Source: Treponema sp.
GTDB lineage: Bacteria; Spirochaetota; Spirochaetia; Treponematales; Treponemataceae
Assembly (NCBI GenBank): GCA_017469785.1
Contig: JAFUFU010000019.1
Location: forward strand, 1 to 64,000
Length of the DNA stretch: 64,000 nt
Direction of reading: 5' to 3'
Made by a program: the position numbers and the translations under genes. This document shows, in pieces, positions 27,304 to 35,551 of this stretch. The notes beneath the pieces were generated by a model. It saw only the letters and a program-made list of their open reading frames with translations. It was not told where the DNA came from and made no database searches. Each line of letters begins with the position of its first letter. The first letter of the stretch is position 1.

Positions 27304-28330
27304 AAGATTCATCTCCTTCTACTGATAATTCTTCGAATTCATCAGATTCACTCTGATCTATTTTTCCAATAACCTGAACAGCCATCTTTTTGCCGACGAC
27401 ACCCGGCTGACAGTAAAATTTCTTTTCGTTTCCGACACTCAAGGTAAGCGGATCTCCCACACGAACCGTAGAGAGACGGACCACGTCTCCAGCCCGCAAA
27501 GCCAAAACTTCACGAATCGGAAGATTTATTGTGCCGATTTCAGCGACTACATCCATGTTGACATCAGAAAGCTTTTCTTTGAGAGTGCCAAGATACTGGG
27601 TTGTAGAGCTTCGGCGGACAGAACTGAACCAGAACTGTGACGAAAGCTTTGAAACAATCGGCTCAATGGTGAGGTAAGGAATACAGAAGTTCATCATACC
27701 CTCTTCCTCACCGATTTTAGTTTCCAAGGTTACAAGAACGACCATTTCTGAAGGAGGAACGATTGAAGCGAACTGCGGGTTGGTCTCAATCTGGCCCAAT
27801 CGAGGACGAAGATCGATAACCTGAGTCCAAGCCTCGCGCATATTAGCAAGGATTCGGACAATAATTCCTTCCATAACAGACTGTTCGATATCGGTAAGAT
27901 CACGGCTGACTTTCGCCCCCTGACCTGTACCACCGAACAAACGGTCGATAACGCTGAATGTAATTGCCGGGTCAATCTCAAGGACAGCATTTCCTTTGAG
28001 AGGGTCCATATTGATTACGGCAAGCGTTGTTGGCGTCGGAATAGAACGGACAAACTCCTCATAAGTGAGCTGGTCGACCGAAGCTACGTGGACATGAACC
28101 AGAGAACGCAGCTGAGCTGAGAGACTCGTTGTTGTAAGACGCGCGAAAGTTTCGTGCATAATCTGCACGGTACGGATTTGTTCCTTTGAGAACTTATCCG
28201 GACGTTTGAAGTCGTAAATCTTGATTTTTCGCGTGTCACTGACCGGCTTGAAATCATCCGCCCCGGAATCTCCCGAGCTGATGGCTTGAAGCAATTGGTC
28301 AATTTCATCTTGTGACAGAACCTCGTTCAT
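27296..28330 (-). CDS. fliM: Flagellar motor switch protein FliM
   Basis: A 344-residue protein. The N-terminal 'LSQDEIDQLLQAIS' is the CheY-P binding peptide; the middle domain has 'IKIYDFKRPDKFSKEQIRTV' and 'GGTGQ'; the SpoA domain fills the C-terminal ~90 residues. It links chemotaxis signalling to motor reversal. It starts 40 bp after the fliL stop and overlaps fliY. Confidence 0.95.
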   Translation of the reverse strand: MNEVLSQDEIDQLLQAISSGDSGADDFKPVSDTRKIKIYDFKRPDKFSKEQIRTVQIMHETFARLTTTSLSAQLRSLVHVHVASVDQLTYEEFVRSIPTPTTLAVINMDPLKGNAVLEIDPAITFSVIDRLFGGTGQGAKVSRDLTDIEQSVMEGIIVRILANMREAWTQVIDLRPRLGQIETNPQFASIVPPSEMVVLVTLETKIGEEEGMMNFCIPYLTIEPIVSKLSSQFWFSSVRRSSTTQYLGTLKEKLSDVNMDVVAEIGTINLPIREVLALRAGDVVRLSTVRVGDPLTLSVGNEKKFYCQPGVVGKKMAVQVIGKIDQSESDEFEELSVEGDESYE

Positions 28331-28369
28331 GTCTATCCTTCCACCTTTTTATAGTTAAATCACCTTACG

Positions 28370-28921
28370 CTATTGCTGGATTACATCCATTTGCATAAAG
28401 CGAACATCCTTGATTTTTGAAGAACTCAAAATGCTGTCGTTGATAGCATTGCGAATCTCAATCTTAAGATTTTCTTCGTTCTGAGGCCTGAGTTCCTCTG
28501 CTGTTTTCTGTGTAAAATATCGGCGCAAGAAGTCCTTGAGCTCAACAGTTCTCTGAGTGATTTCTGTTGAAGTAGCTTTATCTTCCTTTTTGTAGCCGAG
28601 AACGACGTCAACGCGAACAGAAGCAGGATTTGACTCCATGGTGCGTGTCTGGATAAGTCCGAGAGAGGTATACCAGTCAAGGATTTCCTTTGAAGCCGTA
28701 TATTCTTCGGTCATCGGGATTGCCGCGCTTGTTCCGGAATTGTTTCCGCCGACCACCTTCATGGTTATAACGACGACAGTAACAATCAGAATAATCGCCG
28801 CAAGGCCAATGGCGACCCATTTCAAAAGACCGGGAATAAGAAGACCTTTTCCACCTTTACTAGGAGCAGCTCCGGCATCTCCGCCTTCGTCCAATCCCAA
28901 ACCTTCATCTTCATCTGCCAT
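28370..28921 (-). CDS. fliL: Flagellar basal body-associated protein FliL
   Basis: A 183-residue protein with an acidic N-terminus, one membrane helix (~30-55; 'WVAIGLAAIILIVTVVVITM') and a periplasmic SPFH-like domain ending in 'KDVRFMQMDVIQQ'. It supports stator function. I start at ATG 28921, which has an AAGGAG Shine-Dalgarno. Confidence 0.92.
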   Translation of the reverse strand: MADEDEGLGLDEGGDAGAAPSKGGKGLLIPGLLKWVAIGLAAIILIVTVVVITMKVVGGNNSGTSAAIPMTEEYTASKEILDWYTSLGLIQTRTMESNPASVRVDVVLGYKKEDKATSTEITQRTVELKDFLRRYFTQKTAEELRPQNEENLKIEIRNAINDSILSSSKIKDVRFMQMDVIQQ

Positions 28922-28957
28922 AGAAAACTCCTTATCCAACCATCAAAAATGGTAACA

Positions 28958-29722
28958 TTAAAAATGGCCTTCATCAAGAATGATGATGTCCACTCGGCGG
29001 TTGTACGCCTGGCCTTCCTTTGTTTCGTTAGAAAACATGGGCCTTGTATCTGCATATCCGGCAATTGAGAACTGCTGCTCATTCACACCGAAATCTGACA
29101 GATAGTGAAGGACATTTGCAGAACGGGCCGTTGAAAGCTCCCAGTTTGACGGGAAACCGACATTGTTTCCGTTTTCGTCAAGGAGAACCGGTACCGGCGT
29201 TGAGTCCGTGTGTCCCTCTATTCTAAATCTTCGGTTTTTTAACTCCGAATCTTGAAAAAATTTCGATAATTTTAATAGAATATCTCGCGTTTCTTCGATA
29301 TTAAGGAACGCGCTGCCCTGTTCAAAGAAAACATCCGAGGCAAGGGAGATGACAAGCCCCCGCTCATCGCTGGAAATCGTGATTTTCGCTGATTTTACCT
29401 CCGGAGCAAAAAGGCTGACTGCCTTTTTCTTAGCTATAGAAAGAGATTTTCCTTTTTCAGCAGACGGAAGGGCCGAGATTGAGTTTCCCAAATCAGCAAG
29501 CTTTCCTGCAGCCAGAGACTGACCGCCCGATGTTACAGGAGCCTCAATCGATTCCGTAACGATATTAAGGGACTCCTGAATCTGTGCAAGGGCAGCCGTA
29601 TCGACCTCAGACGGGTCGTACAACATGACGAAGAAGCAGAGCATGAGCGTAATCATGTCACCGTAGGTACCTTGCCACGCGGTTGACGGTTTTTCAGGTT
29701 CTTTTTTTTCTTTTTTTGCCAT
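28958..29722 (-). CDS. motB: Flagellar stator protein MotB
   Basis: A 254-residue protein: a short basic N-terminus, one membrane helix with the proton-accepting aspartate D22 in '[18 protein letters not shown]', a plug/linker region, and an OmpA-like peptidoglycan-binding domain at ~135-250 ('[14 protein letters not shown]', '[16 protein letters not shown]', 'YADTRP'). It anchors the stator to the wall. It starts 24 bp after the motA stop. Confidence 0.95.
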   Translation of the reverse strand: MAKKEKKEPEKPSTAWQGTYGDMITLMLCFFVMLYDPSEVDTAALAQIQESLNIVTESIEAPVTSGGQSLAAGKLADLGNSISALPSAEKGKSLSIAKKKAVSLFAPEVKSAKITISSDERGLVISLASDVFFEQGSAFLNIEETRDILLKLSKFFQDSELKNRRFRIEGHTDSTPVPVLLDENGNNVGFPSNWELSTARSANVLHYLSDFGVNEQQFSIAGYADTRPMFSNETKEGQAYNRRVDIIILDEGHF

Positions 29723-29746
29723 AGTTAGTCCTTAACCGTAGAGCAA

Positions 29747-30529
29747 TTAGTCCTTGAGAACGTCAGGCTCAATCATTTTGCGTGTTTTCGGATCAAGATA
29801 AGTGAGGAGTTTCATCGCAAGGATTCGCGGGTTGTCTCCGGCCTGAATTGAAAGAACGCCTTCAATTACCATTTCCATAGTTGACATTTCCTGGGCATTT
29901 TGGGCCGCAAGTTTGTTTGAGAAAGGAGCGACGAGCCAGTTTGCAAGCATTGAACCGTACAGCGTGGTAATCAAAGCGACAGCCATGTTCGGACCAAGGG
30001 AGCTTTTGTCTTCCAAGTTGTTCAACATACCGATAAGACCGACGACCGTACCCAACATACCGAAACCAGGACCGTAGCCTGCCCACGCGTTGATAACGCC
30101 AATCCAGCTCATGTGACGGGCTTCCGCCGCGCTCATTTCATTTTCCATAATCGCGCGGATAACGTTTCCGTCAGTGCCGTCGACTACCATGCGCAGCCCT
30201 TCTTTCATGAAGGCGCTGTCCAAATCATCAAGACCTTCTTCCAGAGCAAGGATACCTTCACGGCGGGCCTTTTCCGAAAGGGCGACCATATTCTGAATCA
30301 GCGTTTTTTCGCCGTAATCCTGAACTTTAAAAGCCCGCCCCATAATCTTGAACAAGCCCAGGGCCTGTTTGAGCGGCGCAACGATGAACAATGCAGCATA
30401 AGAACCACCGACCGTTACGAACACAGACGGAATATCAATGATACCACCGATTGAACCACCTGAAGTAACGACACCGAGACCGATGGCAACCGTACCACCG
30501 ATAATACCAATCAAAGTTGCTATATCCAT
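29747..30529 (-). CDS. motA: Flagellar stator protein MotA
   Basis: A 260-residue protein with four membrane helices and the MotA family blocks 'GGTVAIGLGVVTSGG', 'SWIGVINAWAGYGPGFGMLGTVVGLIGML' split by short gaps, and 'MAVALITTLYGSMLANWLVAP'. With MotB it forms the proton-driven stator. It lies 24 bp behind flbD. Confidence 0.95.
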   Translation of the reverse strand: MDIATLIGIIGGTVAIGLGVVTSGGSIGGIIDIPSVFVTVGGSYAALFIVAPLKQALGLFKIMGRAFKVQDYGEKTLIQNMVALSEKARREGILALEEGLDDLDSAFMKEGLRMVVDGTDGNVIRAIMENEMSAAEARHMSWIGVINAWAGYGPGFGMLGTVVGLIGMLNNLEDKSSLGPNMAVALITTLYGSMLANWLVAPFSNKLAAQNAQEMSTMEMVIEGVLSIQAGDNPRILAMKLLTYLDPKTRKMIEPDVLKD

Positions 30530-30553
30530 GATTTTCTCCTAAATCATTAACTT

Positions 30554-30763
30554 TTATATTTCAAGGGCTGTAATGCCAATCTGTTTACGATATGAAACAA
30601 TACGGTCGATGACTTCCTGCGGAGAATCCTTCACGACTATTTTTTTGCCGGAGAAGAACGTCACCGTAAGGTCCGGATTCTGCTCCATGCTCTCAATCAT
30701 GTGCGGATTTATCCAGTACGTAGAACCGTCCAATTTTGTTACAGGAATCATACCCCACCCCAT
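30554..30763 (-). CDS. flbD: FlbD family protein
   Basis: A 69-residue (or 65-residue) protein with the FlbD core 'MIPVTKLDGSTYWINPHMIE', 'PDLTVTFFSGKKIVVKDS' and 'EVIDRIVSYRK'. The FlbD family is short and of unclear molecular role; it should not be confused with the NtrC-like FlbD of Caulobacter. The family normally begins at the internal ATG (30751), four codons inside, so that start is likely. It is the first gene of the motility run here. The usual treponemal partners flgE and flgD do not lie upstream. Confidence 0.88.
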   Translation of the reverse strand: MGWGMIPVTKLDGSTYWINPHMIESMEQNPDLTVTFFSGKKIVVKDSPQEVIDRIVSYRKQIGITALEI

Positions 30764-30794
30764 AAGAAAAAAGACTTTAAATATCTACCATTGT

Positions 30795-30800
30795 ATTATA
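30795..30800 (-). promoter_or_regulatory. Possible -10 element of the motility operon
   Basis: On the minus strand TATAAT lies 31-37 bases before the flbD start. No good -35 hexamer is seen at the right distance, so activation by a regulator is possible. It is the only promoter candidate upstream of flbD in this intergenic region. Confidence 0.35.
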
Positions 30801-30898
30801 AATACTAGATTATTTAAAGAGATTTTTTAACAGGTCATGCAACAGGAAACAAGGATAAATCTTTATCACCCATTTCCCATCACTTATTCTTTTTGATT

Positions 30899-30940
30899 AT
30901 CGGAAAATTATAATTTTTTATTAGATTCTATTTTTCCGAT
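30899..30940. repeat. Inverted repeat upstream of the two-component operon
   Basis: ATCGGAAAA (30899-30907) and TTTTCCGAT (30932-30940) form a perfect 9-bp inverted repeat with a 24-base A/T-rich centre, between the divergent flbD and response-regulator genes. The right arm touches a weak promoter-like pair TTGCGT (30940-30945), 17-bp spacer, TACTTT (30963-30968). It may be an operator or a hairpin. Confidence 0.4.
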
Positions 30941-30998
30941 TGCGTTTTTTTTGCGCATTAGTTACTTTAAATCAAGAGTTAAATCTGGAGGAATACGA

Positions 30999-31685
30999 AT
31001 GAGCACAAAAATTCTTGTCATTGAAGATGTTCCGGAAATGTCCGAGCTTGTCTCAATGTACCTCACAAAAGAAGGCATGGAAGTCTCAAAGGCATTATGC
31101 GCGGAAGAGGCCCTTGACATCCTTAAAGAAAAAGTACCGGATCTTGTAATTCTTGACCTGAACCTGCCGGGAATGAGCGGATTCGATTTCCTCAAGAAAT
31201 TCCGTGAAGAATACAACACGACGATTCCAGTAATCATCTCGTCAGCAAGGGACGGAGACGAGGATATCATCGAGGGGCTGGGGCTTGGAGCCGATGAATT
31301 CGTCACGAAGCCATTCTCGCCGAGAGTCCTTGTAGCGAAAGTCAAGGCAAACCTGCGCCGAGGCTCAGAGATTTCCGCAGCAGCCGAAGAATTCTACGCT
31401 TTCGGCGACTACAAGCTGCTTCTCAATTCATGCGTACTCAAAAAAGGCAGCGAAAAAATACCGCTGTCAAACAAGGAATACAAAGTCCTCGAATTTCTCA
31501 CCCGTCATGAGGGCGAACAGCTCTCCCCGGAAAAAATCTACAAAGGAGTCTGGGGTACTGAATACGGCGATGTAACGGCGGTCGCTGTCTACATACAGAG
31601 GCTGCGCAAAAAAATCGAAAAAAATCCCGGTGAACCGCAGTTCATAAAAACAGTTTTCGGCATGGGGTACCTCTTTGAAAATTAA
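30999..31685 (+). CDS. OmpR/PhoB-type response regulator
   Basis: A 228-residue regulator: receiver domain (1-120) with acceptor D53 in 'ILDLNLPG', acidic pocket 'ED' at 9-10, conserved 'SSA' and K in 'FVTKPFSP'; winged-helix DNA-binding domain at ~130-228 ('LSNKEYKVLEFLTRHEGE', 'VAVYIQRLRKKIE', 'VFGMGYLFE'). I start at ATG 30999 with a GGAGG Shine-Dalgarno seven bases upstream. It overlaps the kinase gene by 11 bp. The signal and targets are unknown. Confidence 0.93.
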   Translation: MSTKILVIEDVPEMSELVSMYLTKEGMEVSKALCAEEALDILKEKVPDLVILDLNLPGMSGFDFLKKFREEYNTTIPVIISSARDGDEDIIEGLGLGADEFVTKPFSPRVLVAKVKANLRRGSEISAAAEEFYAFGDYKLLLNSCVLKKGSEKIPLSNKEYKVLEFLTRHEGEQLSPEKIYKGVWGTEYGDVTAVAVYIQRLRKKIEKNPGEPQFIKTVFGMGYLFEN

Positions 31686-33039
31686 GACACAGCTGCGCAT
31701 TTTCCTACTGGGAGTGATTCTTGTTCCTCTCCTCGCCGTGACGGCACTCCCAGCCTACCATTATCTCACCAGGCCCGACCGTATGCTTTTCGACGGCTAC
31801 AAGCAGATTCGCTCAATGGACGAGCTTCCACTCTCCCAGCGTGACTTGCGCGTATTCAGGCAGCTCATACACACCCTTCCGCCAAATGTGGAATACATCA
31901 TACTGGCGAACCACGGAACCATTCTTCATACTACCATACCGGACTTCAGCAATCTCAGCAAAATATCTATGCAGCAGCTCTTTCAGTACATGAACGAGAC
32001 CAGCGACAAGTATTTTTACCAGCTGAGCTCCCCTCCCCTGGAAAATAAGGCCGATGACATCCTTTTTATCAGCAGAATCAACAGGGATACAAAACACAAG
32101 AAAGACGGTTTCACCCGGATGCTAACAAGCCTGCTGGTCTTCATCATGTTGTTCGAGTTGTTCTGCATAATTCTCATCGTAATGATTTCACAGACCATCT
32201 CGCGCTCAATTACCCTGCTCAGCAAGAACACGGAGCGGATTGCAGGTGGCGAGCTTGACGTGCCCCTGGATTTCGTAAAGAACAGCAAGAGCGACAATGA
32301 AATCACCCGGCTCACAGAAAACCTGGACAAGATGCGCCTGACCCTCAAAGACGACGCGGAAAGGCGCACGAAATTCATCATGGGAATCAGCCACGACCTC
32401 AGGACTCCGGTTGCAGTCATAAAGGGCTACACAGAAGCCATGAGCGACGGTTTTTACGACAATCCGCTTGAGATGAAAAAATCCCTCGGAATAATAAGCT
32501 CAAAGACCGAACAGCTGGAGACGATGGTCAACACGCTGATTAATTTCGTCAAGCTAAACCAGACTGACTGGGTACAGCAGCTCAAAAAACAAAAAATTGC
32601 CCCCGTCCTCGAAGAATTCTCCAAAACGGCAGTCACCACCGGTGGAATTTTCAAGCGCAAGGTCACGGCAGAAGTTTCCGTCAGCGAAGAACTCGAGATT
32701 CCATTTGACAAGGAACTTATACAACGCACCCTTGAAAACCTTTTTTCAAACGCCCTGCGGTACACGAACGAGAATGACAGCATTGCAATTCGGGCCTATG
32801 AAGAGGAAGAAAAGATTTATTTTAAAATCAAGGACTCAGGAATCGGCATTGCTCAGGAAAACCTGGAAAAAATTTTTGACATGTTCTACCGTGCAAGCTC
32901 TTCCCGCCGCGAAGAAGGAATGGGCATAGGACTCGCAACTGTAATGACAATCATAAAGGCACACGGCTGGAAAATCAGCGTGGATTCAGAACTTGGAAAA
33001 GGCTCGGAATTCATAATTGAGATTCCACTTAAAAACTGA
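31675..33039 (+). CDS. Membrane sensor histidine kinase
   Basis: A 454-residue kinase: membrane helix ~8-28, an extracytoplasmic sensor of about 110 residues, second membrane helix ~148-172, HAMP ~170-225, HisKA with phosphoacceptor H240 in 'GISHDLRTPVAVIKGY', and HATPase with N box 'LENLFSNALRYTNEND', G1 'KDSGIGI' and G2 'GMGIGLA'. The start is TTG 31675, inside the end of the regulator gene; the first helix begins right after it, so no later start fits. It forms a pair with the upstream regulator. Confidence 0.92.
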   Translation: MKIKTQLRIFLLGVILVPLLAVTALPAYHYLTRPDRMLFDGYKQIRSMDELPLSQRDLRVFRQLIHTLPPNVEYIILANHGTILHTTIPDFSNLSKISMQQLFQYMNETSDKYFYQLSSPPLENKADDILFISRINRDTKHKKDGFTRMLTSLLVFIMLFELFCIILIVMISQTISRSITLLSKNTERIAGGELDVPLDFVKNSKSDNEITRLTENLDKMRLTLKDDAERRTKFIMGISHDLRTPVAVIKGYTEAMSDGFYDNPLEMKKSLGIISSKTEQLETMVNTLINFVKLNQTDWVQQLKKQKIAPVLEEFSKTAVTTGGIFKRKVTAEVSVSEELEIPFDKELIQRTLENLFSNALRYTNENDSIAIRAYEEEEKIYFKIKDSGIGIAQENLEKIFDMFYRASSSRREEGMGIGLATVMTIIKAHGWKISVDSELGKGSEFIIEIPLKN

Positions 33040-33060
33040 GCCAGATTTTCCTGATGCAGA

Positions 33061-34278
33061 TTACAAAAGCTCTTCCAGGAACCTGTTCAGAAGAAGAATT
33101 CCCCTGCGGTTAAGGGCATAAACCATGTCGCCGGCGGGGGATTTTTTCTCGAGCGCAAAACGCCGGCTCTTCCATACAGAAAAAAGGCCGTCCGGCTCAG
33201 AGGCGCCTATTCTCTCCGCAAGCGAAGTGCCGAAGCGTCTTTCAAAATCTGCGCTACTTACGCCGCAAAGTTGCCTGAAGCCAAGCATGAGGAATTCAAA
33301 TTCAAGGGTCTTCTCATCAATAGTTTCGGCCTTACGCTTCAATGACGCGGGATTTTTATCTGAAGAAAAAACCTTCTCCACGCCGGCACAGTATGCAGGA
33401 ATGGAAAGCGTGTTCGTCCAGCGCAGGGCGGATTTTTCAGCAAAATCATACACTGTACCGCTGGCGCCGGCTCCGACGCCAATGTAGCTTTCCTGCTTCC
33501 AGTAAACCGAATTGTGCCGCGCCTCAAATCCAGGCCGGGCGAAATTAGACACCTCATAATGAGAGAACCCCAGTTTTTCAAGGATATTCCGGCCTTTCAG
33601 CCACATCTTGTCAGCTTTTTCAGGCGAAAAACGGATTTTTCCCTCTTCAATATTTTTCCAGAGAGGAGTGTTTTCTTCGACAGTAAGCGTGTACAGGGAA
33701 ACATGGTCAATTTCCGGATAAGATTTCAGGATCTCAAACTGGCTTGAAAAGGAGCTGTAAGTGTGAGACGGAAGCCCTGCGATAAAATCCACGGACAGGC
33801 GGCCCTTCCAGCATTCATGAATCATGCCAAGGGCCTTCATGATGATTTCAACGGAACTTCCGCGGTTGACGGCTTTCAAAGCCCGGTCATCAAGCGCCTG
33901 GATTCCCATGGAAAGCCGGTTCACTCCGCTAGCCCGACAAGCAGAAAGGAATTCCCCGCTCACATCATCGGGATTCATTTCAAGGGTAACTTCGGCACCC
34001 GGAGCAAGGGGGCGGACAGATTGTATTCCGTTCAGCAATGCGGATATCTGACCCGGTGAAAGCAGGCTCGGAGTTCCCCCGCCGACATAAACCGTATTCC
34101 AGCGGGAAACGCCATAAAAATCGGCATAAAGACTGCTCTCGGCAAGCAGGGCAGAGATGTATGAATCAGAAAGATCATTGTTTTTTCCGACACGGTCACG
34201 CTGGGCAACGCTGAAAAAATCGCAGTAATCGCATTTTTTTCTGCAGAAGGGAACGTGAATATAGAGCGATATGTCCAC
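33061..34278 (-). CDS. hemW: Radical SAM protein HemW (coproporphyrinogen III oxidase-like)
   Basis: A 405-residue radical SAM protein. The N-terminal 'YIHVPFCRKKCDYCDFFS' carries the CX3CX2C cluster (C12, C16, C19); 'VYVGGGTPSLL' and 'EMNPDDV' follow, with a HemN C-terminal domain. The family is a haem chaperone rather than a true coproporphyrinogen oxidase; this member lacks the extended N-terminus of HemN. It follows lepB on the same strand, 18 bp behind. Confidence 0.9.
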   Translation of the reverse strand: MDISLYIHVPFCRKKCDYCDFFSVAQRDRVGKNNDLSDSYISALLAESSLYADFYGVSRWNTVYVGGGTPSLLSPGQISALLNGIQSVRPLAPGAEVTLEMNPDDVSGEFLSACRASGVNRLSMGIQALDDRALKAVNRGSSVEIIMKALGMIHECWKGRLSVDFIAGLPSHTYSSFSSQFEILKSYPEIDHVSLYTLTVEENTPLWKNIEEGKIRFSPEKADKMWLKGRNILEKLGFSHYEVSNFARPGFEARHNSVYWKQESYIGVGAGASGTVYDFAEKSALRWTNTLSIPAYCAGVEKVFSSDKNPASLKRKAETIDEKTLEFEFLMLGFRQLCGVSSADFERRFGTSLAERIGASEPDGLFSVWKSRRFALEKKSPAGDMVYALNRRGILLLNRFLEELL

Positions 34279-34295
34279 GAAATCTTCCGTGCGGC

Positions 34296-34994
34296 CTAAA
34301 AGAGCTTGAATTTGCTGAACGGGAAATAGAGCATGAGGACCTTGCCGATTATCTCACTTTTATTTACCGGCCCCCAGATGCGGGAATCGCTTGATGAGAG
34401 CCGGTCGTCCCCGAGAACAAAATATTCGTCAGGCCCCAGCGTAACAGGCTCGATGGAAGACTTCGCGCCAAAATCAGTGTCCCAGCCAGCCGGGGGAACA
34501 AGAATCTTCGCATTGTATTTTGACTCTGTAACTTCGAATTCCGTAAGAAAATGGCTCTGGTTCTCAGGCTTTACGAAAACCACGTATCGGTCGATATAAA
34601 TAGTGTCGCCGGGAAGCCCCACCACGCGGCGGATAACGGGACGAGTACCCGAGGAGGGAGTTTCCTCAAATGGATGCCACTTACGCAGGCTTACGAACAG
34701 GGCGGCATTTTTCGCAATGCGCTTAAGTAAGGATTCCTGGGAATTTCTGTAATTGAGCATGAGAATCACGTCTCCGCGCCCCGGAGTTTTAAGTAAGGGC
34801 GTGACAAATTCACAGCTGCCGGAGGGAATGTCGGGCGCCATGGAATCCGACCTGTTGACGACAGGGAATATGATGAAAGTCATGAAAAGCGAAACAATGA
34901 CAAAGAACAGAAGGATGATTCCTGTTATAGATAAGATACGGTGATACAGTTCTTTGCGAAGTTTATATGAAATGGCGTAAATATTTTTTTCCAT
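34296..34994 (-). CDS. lepB: Signal peptidase I with Arg at the catalytic-lysine position
   Basis: A 232-residue membrane protease that removes signal peptides. It has one N-terminal helix (~20-45), the nucleophile Ser51 in 'NRSDSMAPDIPSG', box 'RGDVILML', and 'IRRVVGLPGDTIYID' followed by 'PDEYFVLGDDRLSSSDSRIWG'. In most enzymes the fourth box reads KRxVGLPGD with the catalytic lysine first; here the codon is Arg122. There is also an insertion of about 35 residues between boxes, with Lys residues in 'SLLKRIAKN'. I start at ATG 34994; a longer frame upstream is not supported. Confidence 0.88.
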   Translation of the reverse strand: MEKNIYAISYKLRKELYHRILSITGIILLFFVIVSLFMTFIIFPVVNRSDSMAPDIPSGSCEFVTPLLKTPGRGDVILMLNYRNSQESLLKRIAKNAALFVSLRKWHPFEETPSSGTRPVIRRVVGLPGDTIYIDRYVVFVKPENQSHFLTEFEVTESKYNAKILVPPAGWDTDFGAKSSIEPVTLGPDEYFVLGDDRLSSSDSRIWGPVNKSEIIGKVLMLYFPFSKFKLF

Positions 34995-35000
34995 GCATAT

Positions 35001-35030
35001 AGAATAGCAGATTTCTTGAAACAGTTGCAA
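35001..35030 (-). promoter_or_regulatory. lepB promoter, sharing its -35 with smpB
   Basis: On the minus strand TTGCAA (35030-35025), an 18-bp spacer and TATTCT (35006-35001). The hexamer TTGCAA is a palindrome and is also the -35 of the smpB promoter on the other strand. The predicted transcript starts right before the lepB ATG, so the leader would be very short. Confidence 0.45.
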
Positions 35031-35053
35031 GTTCAGTTTGTTATGTTTATAAT
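35025..35053 (+). promoter_or_regulatory. smpB promoter giving a near-leaderless transcript
   Basis: TTGCAA (35025-35030), a 17-bp spacer and a perfect TATAAT (35048-35053). The expected start is near 35060, only two bases before the smpB ATG at 35062. The Shine-Dalgarno-like AGAGGA (35055-35060) would be largely outside the message. Confidence 0.6.
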
Positions 35054-35061
35054 CAGAGGAT

Positions 35062-35523
35062 ATGCCTGAAAATGTTAAGATTATTGCGCAGAACAAAAAG
35101 GCCCGCTTCAACTACTTCATTGAAGAGTCATATGAATGCGGACTTGAACTTGAAGGAACGGAAGTAAAATCCGTAAAAGCCGGAAATGTGTCCTTCGCTG
35201 ACTCTTTCGCCGAAATTATAAACGGTGAGGTATGGATGCGTAATTTCCATATTTCCGAATACAAGTTCTCTTCTGTGTTCAACCATGATCCTGACAGGAA
35301 AAAACGGCTTCTTCTTCACAAGGAAGAAATAAAACGGATTCAGCGTAAAGTTGACGAAAAGGGCTTCACCCTCATTCCGCTGGATTTTTACCTAAAGCAG
35401 GGGCGCGTCAAGCTCACTCTCGGTGTCTGCAAGGGTAAAAAACTCTATGACAAGCGAGAAAGCATAAAACAGCGTGACCTCGACAGAGATATGGCACGGG
35501 AATTCAGGAAGGACTTGTCATAA
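35062..35523 (+). CDS. smpB: SsrA-binding protein SmpB
   Basis: A 153-residue protein that carries tmRNA to stalled ribosomes. Signature blocks: 'ARFNYFIEESYECGLELEGT' with 'EVKSVKAGNVSFADSF', 'PLDFYLKQGRVKLTLGVCKG' and the C-terminal basic tail 'KLYDKRESIKQRDLDRDMAR'. It is the first gene of a short plus-strand unit with a secreted protein. The tmRNA gene is not in the window. Confidence 0.96.
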   Translation: MPENVKIIAQNKKARFNYFIEESYECGLELEGTEVKSVKAGNVSFADSFAEIINGEVWMRNFHISEYKFSSVFNHDPDRKKRLLLHKEEIKRIQRKVDEKGFTLIPLDFYLKQGRVKLTLGVCKGKKLYDKRESIKQRDLDRDMAREFRKDLS

Positions 35524-35551
35524 TCCGCAGGAACGTATCGGAGAATTTATA

